Positions 25,384-37,259 are shown, counted from the stretch's first letter. The stretch: DNA of 64,000 bases from Gymnopilus junonius (GCA_015501075.1 JADNYJ010000139.1:43513-107512); one strand, 5' to 3'. Numbers and translations are program-made. The notes: a model not told the origin generated them from the letters alone.

Positions 25384-26997
25384 CTACTCTAAATCCATTT
25401 CATCACTATCTCCATCATCTCCTAAACCATAAAATTCTATCGACGCTTGTATCAACTCAAAATCGTCATCCACATCAAGGCAGAAAATCTCTAATTCCAG
25501 CCCTGCCTCCAAGATCGCAAGAAAGCCCAACAAGATTTCCTTTTCGACCACACTCCCAGGAGGAGATGGCATTACGAACCGAGCACAATTCAGAGGTCGT
25601 CGTCGAGGATGCCCCAGCTCCTCAAGTGGATAAAAGATCGGTGCTATTAAATTCCACTCGATCTCCCAGGGCATTTGAATTTGAAGAAACCGCAGGTGAG
25701 GGAGGAAATAAGTTGCCGGATCCTGGGATTCATGAGGCATGTTAGTGTTTGAGAGGATGGTCAGGAAATTCGACATGGAAAATTTATCCCTCGATATAGG
25801 CGAGAGGACGAGACGCTCCAAGTGGGGTAGTTCTCTCAGCAAACCACACATCTCGTCATCTAAGAAGTCGCTCGATACCACTGCAAACTCCTTCAGTCGG
25901 CACGAAGAACGTCGGAACATCGCGAAGAGCTCTGCAGTGGGCAGCTCTTCCAAATTTGTATTGATTTCCAGTTTTTGTAAGGCTGGAAGGGTAATGTGGT
26001 CTAGGAGCTGCTTGCCAGTATCGCTGTTTACTACGATTAGTTTCATATCTTGAAGGCGCGGATGTGTAACAGCCGATTCTACCGGTTGGTTTGTTGAACG
26101 ATAGATAGAATAAAACTGACAACGTTCCAAGGTTATCGCTTCATGAAGCAGCTGGACACACTCTCCAACCGAAAGGCATTCCACGTCGATAAATGTGACG
26201 CAGCTCCACGAAATTGACACCGAGTTCAGGAGCCTATTGCGAAGATAGACATTGGTAGGCTCAGGAAGGAGGTTGCCCAGCGCAAATTCGCCCCTCGGGT
26301 CAGGTGAACAATGGTAAGGACTCCCTGAGTCGAGCCTTAAATTGCGGATGGATAACCGAGTCGATTCGGTATTGCATTTGAACATATTCATGAGTGGCCC
26401 TGGGATACTCAATTCCAGTGTTTCCCAGCGCTCCGCGTGCTGATTGAGGATATCGATGATCTGTTTCTCATACAAAGAGAGTGCTGGAGCATCTTCATCT
26501 ATGTACACATGCACTGACAGCGGAAGTTGACATGAGCGGCTGATTCATTCAGAGAGGACAGAATATTCCGTCTCATGTTCAGAATCAAGCCACGTTTCAA
26601 TATACGTCCACAATTGTGGGATAGACCATGCGATGTCCCTCCAGCCCCGACAAACGGCTCCCAATACCAACGGTGCTTTGACATCGATTGCCCAGTTCTC
26701 GCTACGGTCCTCAGGGTTGAAAGGGACGTGCGGAGCACAGAATTTGAATATGATCGACGCCACTTCCGGAGGAACTTGGAGAATGAGAGGATTATGCATT
26801 TTGTTTGCCTCCGTGCGCAGTCGACGGTGTTGTTCCATTAGGTTGGGGAGTAAGTCCCATTGAGCCTCTGAGATCCCCAATTCGATGCCTTTCATCCTGA
26901 CACACGAGTGGCATGGGTGACCGTTAGCCAGTTTGCAGGAATGAGGCGGTCTGTGGAAGGTGGGTCCACCGGAGTAGTCAGAGGAGGTAAGGTTCAT
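25384..26997 (-). pseudogene. F-box protein, copy 2, one in-frame TGA
   Basis: A single frame of 538 codons from ATG 26997 to TAG at 25384 is interrupted only by TGA at 26545-26547 (codon 151). The paralogue at 20891-22225 has Trp there (SEW.NRS), so this is a TGG to TGA change. Domain order matches the paralogue: N-terminal Cys/His segment (CKLANGHPCHSC), F-box-like LQVPPEVASIIFKF, VCRGWRDIAWSIPQLWTYI, then a long Leu-rich tail ending in an acidic DDGDSDEMDLE. Without the stop it would make 537 aa. It may express a truncated F-box-only fragment; otherwise a young pseudogene. Its start is 4.8 kb from that of the other copy, in the same direction, so a tandem duplication is likely. Confidence 0.78.
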
Positions 26998-29733
26998 TAG
27001 TACAGAGTAGAAGAGCCAAAATGGGAATGGAGAAAGGTGGAGTGTACAAAGCTGGCCTATTCATTTACTTATGTGGTTGAGAACAATGCAATACTTGCCC
27101 TGCGCTTCTGTGGGCCAAGAGCTGATCACAATAATAACCGGACAATAAGTAAACTACTGTCCATTCCAAGTCCTTTCCAATCGACTTTAAAGGCCAAATG
27201 ATGAGATGTGGAAGACGGCAGGGAAGGACAATAATGATGGACGATATTATGGAATAAGCCGGAGGACGTCCGTCATAGGTCTATAGGCCCAGGTCGTCGC
27301 GACAAGCACGACGGTGCTGGTAGGCCAGACTGGAAAAAGCGAAAGACAGGCCCGCCACACAATGGTATCACTCGAGGGAAGTCCTGCACGTAAGAACAAT
27401 AAAATTCATGGCCAAACACATCCTTTTTGAAAAAGAGAAAACCGCGCTCGGAGTAATCCATAATTTTTCTGAACGAGTGATTAACCGCACCATCGATGGA
27501 AGAACAATTCAAGAGATGTATCACTTCGAGGCCAGCTAGACTCGGTATGAAGTCTTAAGAAAAACTTGGCAAAGAAATAAAAGAAAGGAAGTAAGCCAAG
27601 CAACGACTGAAAGGGGGGAGCCATGAAACATTTCCTTTAAGAATAAATTACTCGAATGAGATTCCTGCAGGCCAAATGATTGCCTGTCTAAGCACATTCA
27701 ATCGAGGAAAGCAAACTTATGAACTAGCATCCCGCCAGCGAGTGATGGACTGCATCAGGGGGGATACCCGAGTAAACTCCACTCAAAAAAAGAAAAATGA
27801 CGGTGAAACAAGAAGAAGAAATGAAGTAAATGACATGTACCTCAGTTCAGTGCTTCATTTGAAAGGGTCGATAACAAGGCGAATCTGGCGAAAAAATTAG
27901 CCCGAAGGAAAGAGAAGCCTGTACGACCAGGGAGATGCACCGCATTTATCTCAACCTACCTCCAATAGAGATACAACACCATAGTAACTGAAATTAACCT
28001 CCAAAACCGAAGGATTTCCATTTTAAGGAGCAGGGAAGAGTGGATGTTCTGTGATGGCTGACTTGACGGATAGAGTCCCGGCTGGCCAGGAAGGTGCCGC
28101 AAGCTTCAAAGTGACGTAGACAATTGGTTATGGTAACGGAGGGCCTATACATAGACGCGGCCGCCCTACAAAAGAAAGAAACAAGGGTAGATCAAAGCCG
28201 AGGAGAAAATGTGTGACGCTGGTTGGTAGAGGACGGAGGGGTCGGAGTGAAAAGGTCTGATTTGTCCATGTTTGTCTGAAGCTTCCAGTTCCAGACTCCA
28301 CCGGCTGAAATCGTTCTCATCCCCGAACCCCCTTCATGCCACCGCGTACACTACGAATCACCATACCCTAAGCCTGGCCTCTCTTTCGATACCATACAGA
28401 TGAGCTTTTCGTAAGTTGCAGGTTGCCATTTCTGGGCAACGCCGTCCAAGGTTGAAACATTGAGGCCACGGCGACTGTGCGTGGCCGACTCGTCCTGTTT
28501 GACAGAAGACTCCCTCCTTGTGCTCTTCACGCATCCTTCAATGCTTCTACATCTGTACGCTATCACTCTTTCTGGCGTTCTGAAGGTGAACTCGGATCTT
28601 GCTTCCCAATCAGCGGCATACACACCGATAAAAACTCGGCAAATATAGGTAGAGAATGATAGAAGGAGAAGCAGAGTGCTAAAATGACAGGAGGGGGGCA
28701 TATGACTAACCTTCTTGCACAAACGATTAGTTGAGAAATGACGAAGGAGAAACAATGTGGGCGTACGACCTGTAACTTAAGTATCTCAAACAAACCAATT
28801 AACTCCAAATAAATTTCGACGAAATATAGTATTACACCAGTATAAAAAAGTGCAGCGATATTTTTGACGTGAAACTGTTCGACGATAGCAATCTGAAAGG
28901 CGAGTTTTGGAGAGGCAGGTTGTCGGCCGGAGGAAGGGTCGTCCAAGGGATGATTAGAGCCTACCAGTCCAAGAAGATGAGCAAGGAGGGCATAATGTGA
29001 CTTATTCCCGAGACGTAGTTGACCTACAGGAAGCTGGTTTTTTTGAAGAGAACAGACGGAGATGTGGAGTGAGAGGAAGAAGCAGGAGACCGGTCTGGAG
29101 AGGGTGCGGTCGGGGGACGGCTTGAAACCTGAAGTTTTGCCTTATTTGCCTATGGCTTCCATTATCCGTCTGGCAGCTCACTTGTGCTCACTGCCAACTC
29201 ACTGCTCTCCTCCGCTATACATGCCCATTCGTCGTCCGCTTCTGTCAGAAAACGGGACACAAATTATTCTGCTCTTATTTGTGGCGGTAAGAAGCTGCAA
29301 CTCATAACTCCCAAGGGCCGAGGTTTTGAAATGGTTGCATGTCTTCGTGTTAACCTTACGGATTCTTCCCTGGCCGTTCGGCTCCTCTTGACCATCCAGG
29401 TGTGTATCCCATCTAAACATAGGACAGTTATTTACGCCTTCAAATTCTAGCCTGCAGTTATAAATACAAGCAGGTAAGATCATCTAATTCGCTTTTTATA
29501 TCTCTCACGCAGGCGACATTTTCCCTTCTTTCTCTGACCTCAGGCCATGGAAGTCTAGTAGAGTCTTCGACCCCTCAGTCTAAGAGCCGAGAGCACGCTA
29601 CTCAGGTTTAAGGCGACATATTAGACAAAGAGGCTTGTCGGAGCCTAGCTGCAGCCCACGAACACGTCAATTGGGACCTAGTTCTATATGACACCCAGTT
29701 CTAGCTCGGAAGAAATAGAATGCAGCGATCAGG
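26998..29733. other. Intergenic, no gene recognised
   Basis: No frame with known motifs or a coherent exon chain. Minus-strand frames at 28.35-28.95 kb contain Leu-rich stretches but no consistent start or splice pattern. Confidence 0.45.
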
Positions 29734-29741
29734 TATATAAA
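29734..29741 (+). promoter_or_regulatory. TATA box of the KRE9/KNH-like gene
   Basis: TATATAAA sits 51 nt upstream of the ATG at 29785, and a CT-rich leader follows. Confidence 0.6.
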
Positions 29742-29784
29742 CTTCATTTCTTTCTCCCTATATGCTCTTCGCTAACTTCCAAAA

Positions 29785-30382
29785 ATGAAATTCACGATCT
29801 TAACGACACTCACAACATTACTCCTCGCCGATCTCTCCGGTGTTACCGCTTCGCCTGTTCCCCTCGAGCAGCGAGATGTTTTTGTGCCACCAGTAACGTT
29901 CCCCAAGAACGGTACGGTCTGGCATATCAAGGAACGGGCGCATGTATCTTGGTATGTCTTTACTTCCTCCTTCCGCACCGACATCCCTCATCTGACGAAA
30001 ATTGTACTTCCACAGGGATACTTCCAATGCACCTGTTAACATTACGAACCCAATTGGTCTTATCCTCCTTCGTAAATCCAACATCGGCCTTCCTGGTAAA
30101 CCTCATGAATGATCAACGCGTACTTATTTGACATACCACTCATTCACTAGTAATTCTTGGAAACGGCTTCAGCATCCTCCAAGGAAAGGTCGAGGTAACC
30201 GTCCCATGGGTAGTAGACGGCGATGATTACCAGATTACTCGTGAGTACCCTCGTGCTTCCGTTATTTCTTTTGTCCAAATTTATTCCCTACTTACGCGAC
30301 TTTTTTCTCTTTTCCAGTTCTCGGCGATGGAGGAAATTTTTCGCCCTTCTTTACGATCACCGGGTCTGGTGTCTCATTTTAA
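29785..30382 (+). CDS. KRE9/KNH-like small secreted protein, 133 aa
   Basis: Four exons, 29785-29951, 30016-30095, 30151-30240 and 30318-30382, join without phase conflict to 133 codons plus TAA. Residues 1 to about 23 form a signal peptide (hydrophobic TLTTLLLADLSGV ending TA|SP). The mature part is one compact domain with the motifs PKNGTVWH, a Trp-Asp-Thr-Ser turn, NITNPIGLILLRKS, a VPWVV core, DGDDYQI and GDGGNFSPFFTI. These are typical of the Ser/Thr-rich GPI-anchored, KRE9/KNH N-terminal-like family common in agaricomycetes. The family is secreted or cell-surface and linked by similarity to cell-wall beta-glucan assembly; the role in mushrooms is not established. No GPI signal is evident at the C-terminus. 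A decayed paralogue lies at 1112-1767 on the opposite strand. Confidence 0.85.
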
Positions 30383-30814
30383 TCCCTGCGCTACCCTGCG
30401 TTAGTCTTGAGTACCATGATGCCTCTGACCCTAATTTTGCATATTTAATGCACTGAAATTAACAATTTTATTGTACTTTTACCTTCGCCCACTATTTACG
30501 GCACTCAGACATTACTATACAAGCTCAGACGTTATTGATATAATCCTTTATAAATTTTTCTGTATTCTGTAAAATAGATCCTTGAACAGATTGATTACTT
30601 TTTCGAGAAACGTAACTATTTCAAATGTCTTTCAAATCCGTAGCTCGTCATTTGAAAAAGGACAAATAATGACATGTCTTATTTCAAAGCTCCTGGTTGA
30701 GTCCAAAATAAATAGGAAAAATGAGCAATTCTCATTTATATGTTACGAAGCCTTTCGCTATGGTACCGTATCCTCTATCAGCCATAGTTCCTCTGTAATG
30801 TATAATCCAAAGAT
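30383..30814. other. Intergenic between convergent genes
   Basis: AT-rich sequence between the 3' ends of the KRE9-like gene (plus) and the 103-aa gene (minus). Nothing else seen. Confidence 0.6.
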
Positions 30815-31257
30815 TTACTGCCCGTGAATGTCGATACTTTCAACCCACACCTCATCTTCGGTATCAATAAAAATATTCGCCCCTTCAGGAGAGTACATCG
30901 CACCCTGCACCACGTACCCCTTGCTCCCGATCGACCGCAGTGCATTGGCGAAACACTCCAGCAGCGTCTCGCCTTCCCATGGTCCGTCGTTGCTCTGTTT
31001 CCATTTCGTCCGCCCGACGTTGAAGATGAAGATGCTGGGCGGTTCGGAACGCGATTGGGTCTGGGATGGAGGATGTTTTGTTAGCTGGACGGTTTGTGTG
31101 GAGGAAAAAGAAGGCGTCCTCACCTCTGATTGATCTACGGATGACGGGGCGCTTTCGTCTATTCGGTGAGGGTTGGTTGTGGAGGCCTAAAGACGGAAGA
31201 GCGAGTGGTGAGTATGGTGCGCTGTGGCATATGCAGAAGGAATGCGGTACTCACCAT
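30815..31257 (-). CDS. Small protein, 103 aa, first coding exon is only the ATG
   Basis: The reading is 31257-31255 (ATG), 31186-31124 (21 codons) and 31060-30815 (81 codons plus TAA), with introns having GTGAGT...TTTAG and GTGAGG...CCCAG ends. All junctions are in frame. The C-terminal exon is compact and ordered-looking (PSIFIFNVGRTKW, GPWEGETLLECF, GYVVQGAMYSPEG, NIFIDTEDEVWVE) with good fungal codon use. The N-terminal 30 residues are Ser/Thr/Pro-rich and probably flexible. No signal peptide or membrane segment. I do not recognise the family. Intron 1 starting directly after the ATG is the least certain part, but no other in-frame ATG precedes the second exon. Confidence 0.6.
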
Positions 31258-32401
31258 ATTGGATGTTCTTTGAATGGGAGATGAGGTACAAAAGAGAGAG
31301 AGGGGGAGAGAAATCGTGCAGGACTACAATTATAGTACTCAAGTCAGATGATACGTGCGAGACCGTGCCGCCAATTCCGCTAACGTCCAATGAGCGAAAA
31401 AGAAAATTGGGTTTCGTAAGGAAAAGCCGACGTCGCAGTCCTTGCTGACAGTCTCCTAATTGACTGTGACCTGAAAAGCATTCAGTCAGAATTACTAGAC
31501 TGACTGGCACTTGATTTAAATATCGGGTTCCGGTGCATCTCACGTCTCCCTCTGGCGCTTGATGTGGTTAGCACAATCCACATCCCGATGTTTCAGGAGT
31601 TATACAAAGGGTTACCTGTAAAGTATGGCTGTCCGAAAATCGGACCCCGGGATGCTCGATGACGAGCGTCAAGCAGGACACTCCATGTTTTAAGCAGAAA
31701 GTAATACACCGAGAGGAAGTGGAGCTTCTTCATCGGCGGAATAGAGGCAATACCCGCTCAAATACTTGTAAGTGAATAAAAAATGGACCAATGAAAGATA
31801 GAGATGCATTACCACATAAAAATGATAAGCTGCGCGTCCTGAGAACTCTTATCACTGTCAGAAGGATGATCATACCTTTGAATGCAGTCCTCGTTATAGA
31901 AATAATCAGAAGCGCCACAGGTTCAATAAATTTCCAGATGCAGCACACGGCAACCTCTGAAGACGCCGCCAGTCCATAGCATTTGTCATACTCGCCTTCG
32001 TCATGGCCGTTCAAACCCACTGTACCGCTGTCCTGCTCCATTTCCAGGAGAGTTCGACCTAGAGATGCACTTTGAAAGGAAAAATCAAATCCTAGGAACG
32101 CCGCCGGAAAGCTAGGACAGACAAAATCGGAAACTTCTAAATACCTTTAGGATAGATATGGACAGTATTTAAGGCATCCAACTCGACGAGAGAATTTCAG
32201 ACTTGAACCCAAGGCCTGAATAACATCGTAAGCTACTACTCACAAGAACTTTTAAAGCACTTGATCTCACCTTTTTATTTACAGCGCTGGTCGGATACTT
32301 TGAATATCATCCATCAATCAAACCCCCTGTTCTGCGAGTTAGTACTCGTTTTCATTTGAGCTCGAGACATTAACGAGCTTACCCTGTTCTAGACAAGAAT
32401 A
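31258..32401. promoter_or_regulatory. Upstream region of the cysteine-rich secreted protein gene
   Basis: No gene is convincing here. Near the 3' end, a TATTTAA element at 32166-32172 is followed by possible leader introns with GT-AG ends (about 32229-32284 and 32343-32391) before the ATG at 32402. Confidence 0.35.
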
Positions 32402-32695
32402 ATGAAGTTTTCCGCCCAATTCGTCACTTTGGCCTTCGTCGCCCTCAGCAGCCTCGTCACCGCCCTACCCACCGCCCGACCTGACAGCTTCACGTCCCTT
32501 GAAGAGCTCGCAGCTAGATCCAGCCTTGAGTGCATGTACACCAGCACAGGAAACGGCCACTGCGACACTCAAGGATGCAGGGATGGTGGAGGATACTGCC
32601 GCTATAACGCGCAGACCAAGAGGTGTCACATGGAGAACATGCGCGGAAAGGGCGCACCATTTGGATGCCAGTTCTGCGGTTGCAAAGTAGCTTAA
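32402..32695 (+). CDS. Cysteine-rich small secreted protein, 97 aa
   Basis: A single-exon frame from ATG 32402 to TAA. Residues 1-21 are a clear signal peptide (hydrophobic FVTLAFVALSSLV, cleavage expected after VTA). A short pro-like stretch (LPTARPDSFTSLEELAARSS) leads to a mature domain with eight cysteines (44, 54, 59, 66, 75, 89, 92, 94), enough for four disulfides, and many Gly and basic residues. Size, leader and spacing suggest a knottin- or defensin-like fold. Small secreted cysteine-rich proteins of fungi may act as antimicrobial peptides, effectors or signals; I cannot tell which. It lies between two other small-protein genes and the ubiquitin-like-domain gene, with no operon-like linkage. 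Confidence 0.75.
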   Translation: MKFSAQFVTLAFVALSSLVTALPTARPDSFTSLEELAARSSLECMYTSTGNGHCDTQGCRDGGGYCRYNAQTKRCHMENMRGKGAPFGCQFCGCKVA

Positions 32696-33650
32696 GGAGA
32701 CGATGTACCGGCGCTTAGGCAATAAACTTGATGATGGTACCTTTTGAGAATGTTCTACAGGCTTCTCTAGAAACATTCGCAATTCCAGTTTCGGAGTCAT
32801 TTCGACGACTAGGAGTTGTTCTTGAGAGCTTTCCATCAGTGTAAACAAGAGCGCGTCAAAGAGCAGTACATTAAGGTAAAGCCTGGAAAGCATTCCGTGC
32901 ATTACATCACGAAATTTGGAACACTGAGGCCTAGAGAGAGGAAGGAGAGGACCGTCGATACGTGTAAAGCACAAAGTCGAAATCCGAACTCGCCGTTGCA
33001 TGCCGATTCTATTTATGTGTGCTTGGCTCCAGCTTGAGCACATATCCCGCTCCTCCCGGTCAGTTAATCCCAAGCTCATTCTTGCCCTGTATGTATACGC
33101 CTTACATTTCTGTCTCTAAACCCAGGTTATGCTGTTACTCGCTCCTTGAACGTACCTGATGATGTGAACGCAACCTCTCCAACCAGTACGTAAATGCTCT
33201 CTTTTTCGTCGATCATTGTGCTGGCAGCCGCTGACTGCTTTGACTACCATGTATATGTTAGACTCAACATCAGCCCAGAAACTCCTGAGAACGAGGCTAT
33301 CGTATATGCAGCTCCTTTCTTGCCCTCCGTTCCGCCAGCCTCGTCTCGAACCTCGGTGAATTCGAACCATAACCAAGACAAGTTCCTTCTGTGGCTTCTA
33401 CGTCATTACTGTGCTCGCCGCTCGTAGAAGAGAAACCGGAACGGAGAGGAACGTCCGTCTTACTTTAGTTGTGGGGCAGCTGTTCTGTGATAGAATTTTA
33501 CAATTTTATATTCCAGCCCGTTTCTCAGGTACGTTTCCGATATACCTAGTAGTCTCCCTAAGCATCTAATTTGTTCATAGTTCCTGTCGTTGAATCCAAT
33601 AACTATAAATCTACGCATTCCTGGTAAATCGACAATACATTCAGGATATA
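32696..33650. other. Intergenic, possible orphan exon
   Basis: No complete gene. A plus-strand frame at about 33264-33427 (LNISPETPENEAIVY onwards) is preceded by a GTACGT...GTTAG intron-like segment and could be an exon relic, but I find no start or family for it. Confidence 0.35.
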
Positions 33651-35420
33651 ATGCCTTGCTTCAAGTTCCAAGTGGCTGATATAGCGCAATGCGTTGTGGA
33701 TGCTCGTGTGACAATAGGTGCGTCCTTGTTTTTGATATCTGTAACCCTGGTTCTTATATGCCCCAAGGGTTCGTGACCTTCCTCGATGAAGCTTGCGACA
33801 ACAGGAAGTTTTCCTTCAGAGCTCTTGGGAAGGTGGGTCGCAGTTCAGCGCCGAGAGGCGGAGAGCAGTCAGATTGGTAAGCCTTTCCCCTAAAATTTCG
33901 AATTCGGTCATATCTAATCCAAACAAGCCTTTGGGCCCCCGCTACACATTGGCGGGTTCACTTTGCTCTCGTTGGCGGTGTTCCTGTGGCCGGAGCTGCG
34001 CTAAGTGCGGCCGTTGGTAGATTATTAGTTGTCCTGAATAACCTGGAAGTACGTACCTCATGACTGCTTCTTTTCATTTGATTGATGAACCCCAAATAGC
34101 AAGGAATCGTAATAAATGTACTGTGCAGAACTTCACAACAAAACTCACTGCCCTCAACCATCATTTGAACTTGGTCCCCATATTCTGTCCACCACTTGAT
34201 GATGCGAGAAATGAACTTTCGACTCATCGAAGTTCTTAAGTTCTTATCTTTAATTGTAGGAATTTGGAAGATGTACTCGGAGTTCTACCTACAGAAAACG
34301 CAGCCGATTAAGATATCATGGAATTCTCAAGTTACTCGGGATCTGGTTCAGTGTGCAGCGAACATCAATACTTTGGTACTCAGTAAGTAAACTATGCAAC
34401 TTTTTATGAAGTCAACTTTCGACATCTCAAACCTCGTAAGGTAGTTGGGATATCCCATAATGGAAATATAGTCCAGAATATGGAAAGGACGATCCAGCAA
34501 TTCACGGGTCCATCGACGCAGTTTGAGTCTTGTCCCTGGAGGGATCGTGAAAGTTATAGATCTGACCGGAGAGGAGCACACGATTCCTCTTGATTTCTGT
34601 GGATCATTTGAGGTATTTCACTCATTTACGTTGTTCTCATGCTTTCCCCTGGCCGTTCATCGGAAATTCAATAAATCCCTGGTGGCCCTGTCCGAGGACG
34701 ACGCCAAACGCATGAAATTACTACATTACTTTGTGCAACGCGGCATGGTCGAGTTCCAAAGGAGACTTCAAAGAGAACCAAGACAAACGCGGGGGCTCAA
34801 GAAGAATTCATGGGACTACGTTCAGGCTGGAATTACGATACAAATGGCTTTTATTGTGCAAGGCGGTCTAGGACCTTCAAGGCGATTCAAATGCCCCCAG
34901 ATGTCGCTCGAAAGTACTCGATGTTGACGATGACTTGTCCGCCTATTGGTGAGAAAACTTTGCCAGCGTTCAAGAGTTTGTCAGCTTATATGCTCCAGTT
35001 CTTATTACGAAGTCCACTATCGAATCTGTATGGCCGATATTTTCTATCCCTATAGTTGAAGTCGGAGTGCGGGCGCAGGGAATTCCGTTTTATGGAGGAT
35101 TAACCACGACTTCACAAAAAGAGGGCGCCTTAGAGGAGAGTGATTTGGGCATTATACGTTACTTTCACCTTGTCATGGTCACGAGGGAAATTATCATTCA
35201 GTCGTCCGGGGAGGATCCTAACGACCCATTTCCAGTAAGCCACTAAGCTTTCACATACCTTTTGAATATCCTGTTCATGCGATGCTTATTACAGTTCGAC
35301 GGGAGTAAATATCGTCATTGTTCCCCTCATAAAAAATTATACCATATTTCCAAGCCCAACGACGACGTACAGGTATACCTAGCATTAAAACGAGTCAGTT
35401 CCAGGGAAATAGAAATGTAA
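33651..35420 (+). CDS. Ubiquitin-like-domain protein, multi-exon, exon map uncertain
   Basis: A set of plus-strand coding segments with plausible introns runs from ATG 33651 (MPCFKFQVADIAQCVV, exon end 33717 before GTGCGT) to TAA at 35418-35420. The middle part (about 34540-34860) carries VKVIDLTGEEHTIPLDFC, FEVFHSF and WDYVQAGITIQMAF. These match the pattern of a fungal ubiquitin-like domain found in many agaricomycete proteins of unknown role. A Cys-Pro motif (KCPQM) follows. The last two segments (EVGVRAQGIPFYGGL to EDPNDPFP, then FDGSKYRHC) join across a clean intron ending near 35294. Some junctions upstream conflict in frame and there is a TAA inside one putative exon, so the gene may be damaged. 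Treat boundaries as approximate. Confidence 0.45.
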
Positions 35421-36034
35421 TAAATCAATCAAAAAATTGCGTACTTTCAAAAGTCCTGAATACCCACTTTACTTCTTCAAAATCCATGGCCATAGCCATA
35501 TACCATTTCGGTGCCTCATCATAGATTTATGTCTTCCGTGTATTTGTGCCGCACTCGGACTCAGACCTTAACATATGCAAATTCACATCATTCCATTTAA
35601 GCGGGCTAATTAAAACTCTAATTGTCCTGTTTCATTTGGCTTGTCTCTGTTCATTCCTATGTTCCTGGGTATTGAACCCCGACAACCATTTCCATCAACT
35701 TGACATATCCACATCATAATCCCATACTATAAACGCAATGCACTTCCAGTAGCCACAGAAATTGTGATTTATAAGCAACTGGCAAACCTTGAACTTTGGC
35801 CTCGTCAGCTTCTGGTGAATACTATGTAATCAAAAGGATAACCAAAAGCTCGCAAATACTGATATACATAAAGCAACTACTTTCAGGTTACCAATTCGAT
35901 CTTGCGAATCTCCGGAAGCGAACCACCAAATCGTAATTGATCAGCACTGCATAATATGTTTGCATAACATCCGTGCACGCGGTCCCCTTATATACCCCCC
36001 TCTGAAAATTTTCTTACCATCCCGGCTTTCTGTC
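35421..36034. promoter_or_regulatory. Upstream region of the 7-TM gene
   Basis: Intergenic; a TTATATAC element at about 35988-35996 sits about 40-45 nt before the ATG at 36035 and is the likely TATA box. Nothing else seen. Confidence 0.5.
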
Positions 36035-37259
36035 ATGTCCACAGATGTGCCGGTGCCGTCAAGCTCAGTCGAAGAGGCGATCAACGACACGATCTTCAAC
36101 ACTTTCGTGCTGAACATCTTCTTGTTTGGTGAGTCCACCCGATTGATCCAATAGGAGTCGAAAGTAACCATACATTCTCATTTCTGAATTGCCAGGTATT
36201 TATACCGTCGTTTATTTCGGCGCCTTATACACGTATCGTAAGCTTCTTTCTCGATGATGCTAATTTGAATTGACTTATCTTGCGCCGACTTCAATAGTGG
36301 CGAAGAAATCCTCCAAGAACTACTATGTGGTCGGAGCAATTTCAGCCGCGTACGCCATTTACGTGGCATATATGGGTATTGAGTGGTATCTCGTATATCA
36401 AGGTTTCGTGAGGAACGGCCAGACGCAAGATACTGTCTTCATCTATCTATTCTACAGCCCACCATGGGACACTCTTTTTACTAATCTTTGTAATTTCCTT
36501 CTGGCCGTCATTGCTGACGGACTGTTAGTAAGTGGAAGCGTCTTCCAAAGTTTATTCACTGATAATACATTCCATTTTTCAGATATGGCGTTGCTTCAAC
36601 GTTTGGGAGCACTCATTACGTGCCATCTCACTTCCTTCATTCCTACTTTTCACCGAGATCGGTAAGTCCCACCCAAATCTCGAAACCAATATGGCACTGA
36701 CCAATGCTACTCCGAAAGTTATTTACCTTGCCCAAATCATCTACTCAGGTGTTGTTCACATCAAACCCAACGAAAAACAAGCCAGCGACCTCAACATCCT
36801 GCTCGCCGTCGCCAACTTCATCACCATCGCCACCACCGTGCTCTCCACCCTTCTCATCGCATACCGGATCCACACCGTCACCCGAAAACAAGTCATCCAC
36901 CGCGGGTCCATAGCGCAATTCAACCACATCCTGGAAATCCTCGTGCAGTCCTCTGCCGCATATGCTCTAGCCACTATCGCCCTCGCCACTTCGACCAATA
37001 TCCCGCAGGCGCAGGGGTTCGACGATAAGAGGTTCGTGCCAGTGATATCGGCTGAAACGTATTCAACCTGTATATTCTTGTTTACCACTGTACGTGACTG
37101 TGGAGTGTGCGCTCCGACTACGCACGGAAAATTGGTATACACACAATCTGACAGTTATTCCAGGTTCCACCCGAAAAGATGCGCGCCAACGCCAAGCATG
37201 ATAAACGGACAACATCGGATATACGAACTATACATCTGACTCTATTTTCGACGATTTAA
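36035..37259 (+). CDS. Seven-helix membrane protein, 293 aa
   Basis: Six exons, 36035-36128, 36196-36237, 36298-36527, 36583-36661, 36749-37089 and 37164-37259, join in frame to 293 codons plus TAA. All introns are GT-AG. About seven hydrophobic segments are visible: residues about 22-46 (IFLFGIYTVVYFGALY), 52-78, 100-122 (FLLAVIADGLLIWRC), 132-148, 165-188, 205-230 and 240-262. The IADGLLIWRC.NVW motif at the end of the third segment, followed by a basic loop, is characteristic of a large agaricomycete family of integral membrane proteins. That family has a receptor-like topology but no assigned ligand or reaction. The C-terminal tail after the last helix is about 30 residues and Lys/Arg-rich. 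Function unknown; a plasma- or endomembrane location is expected. Confidence 0.78.
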
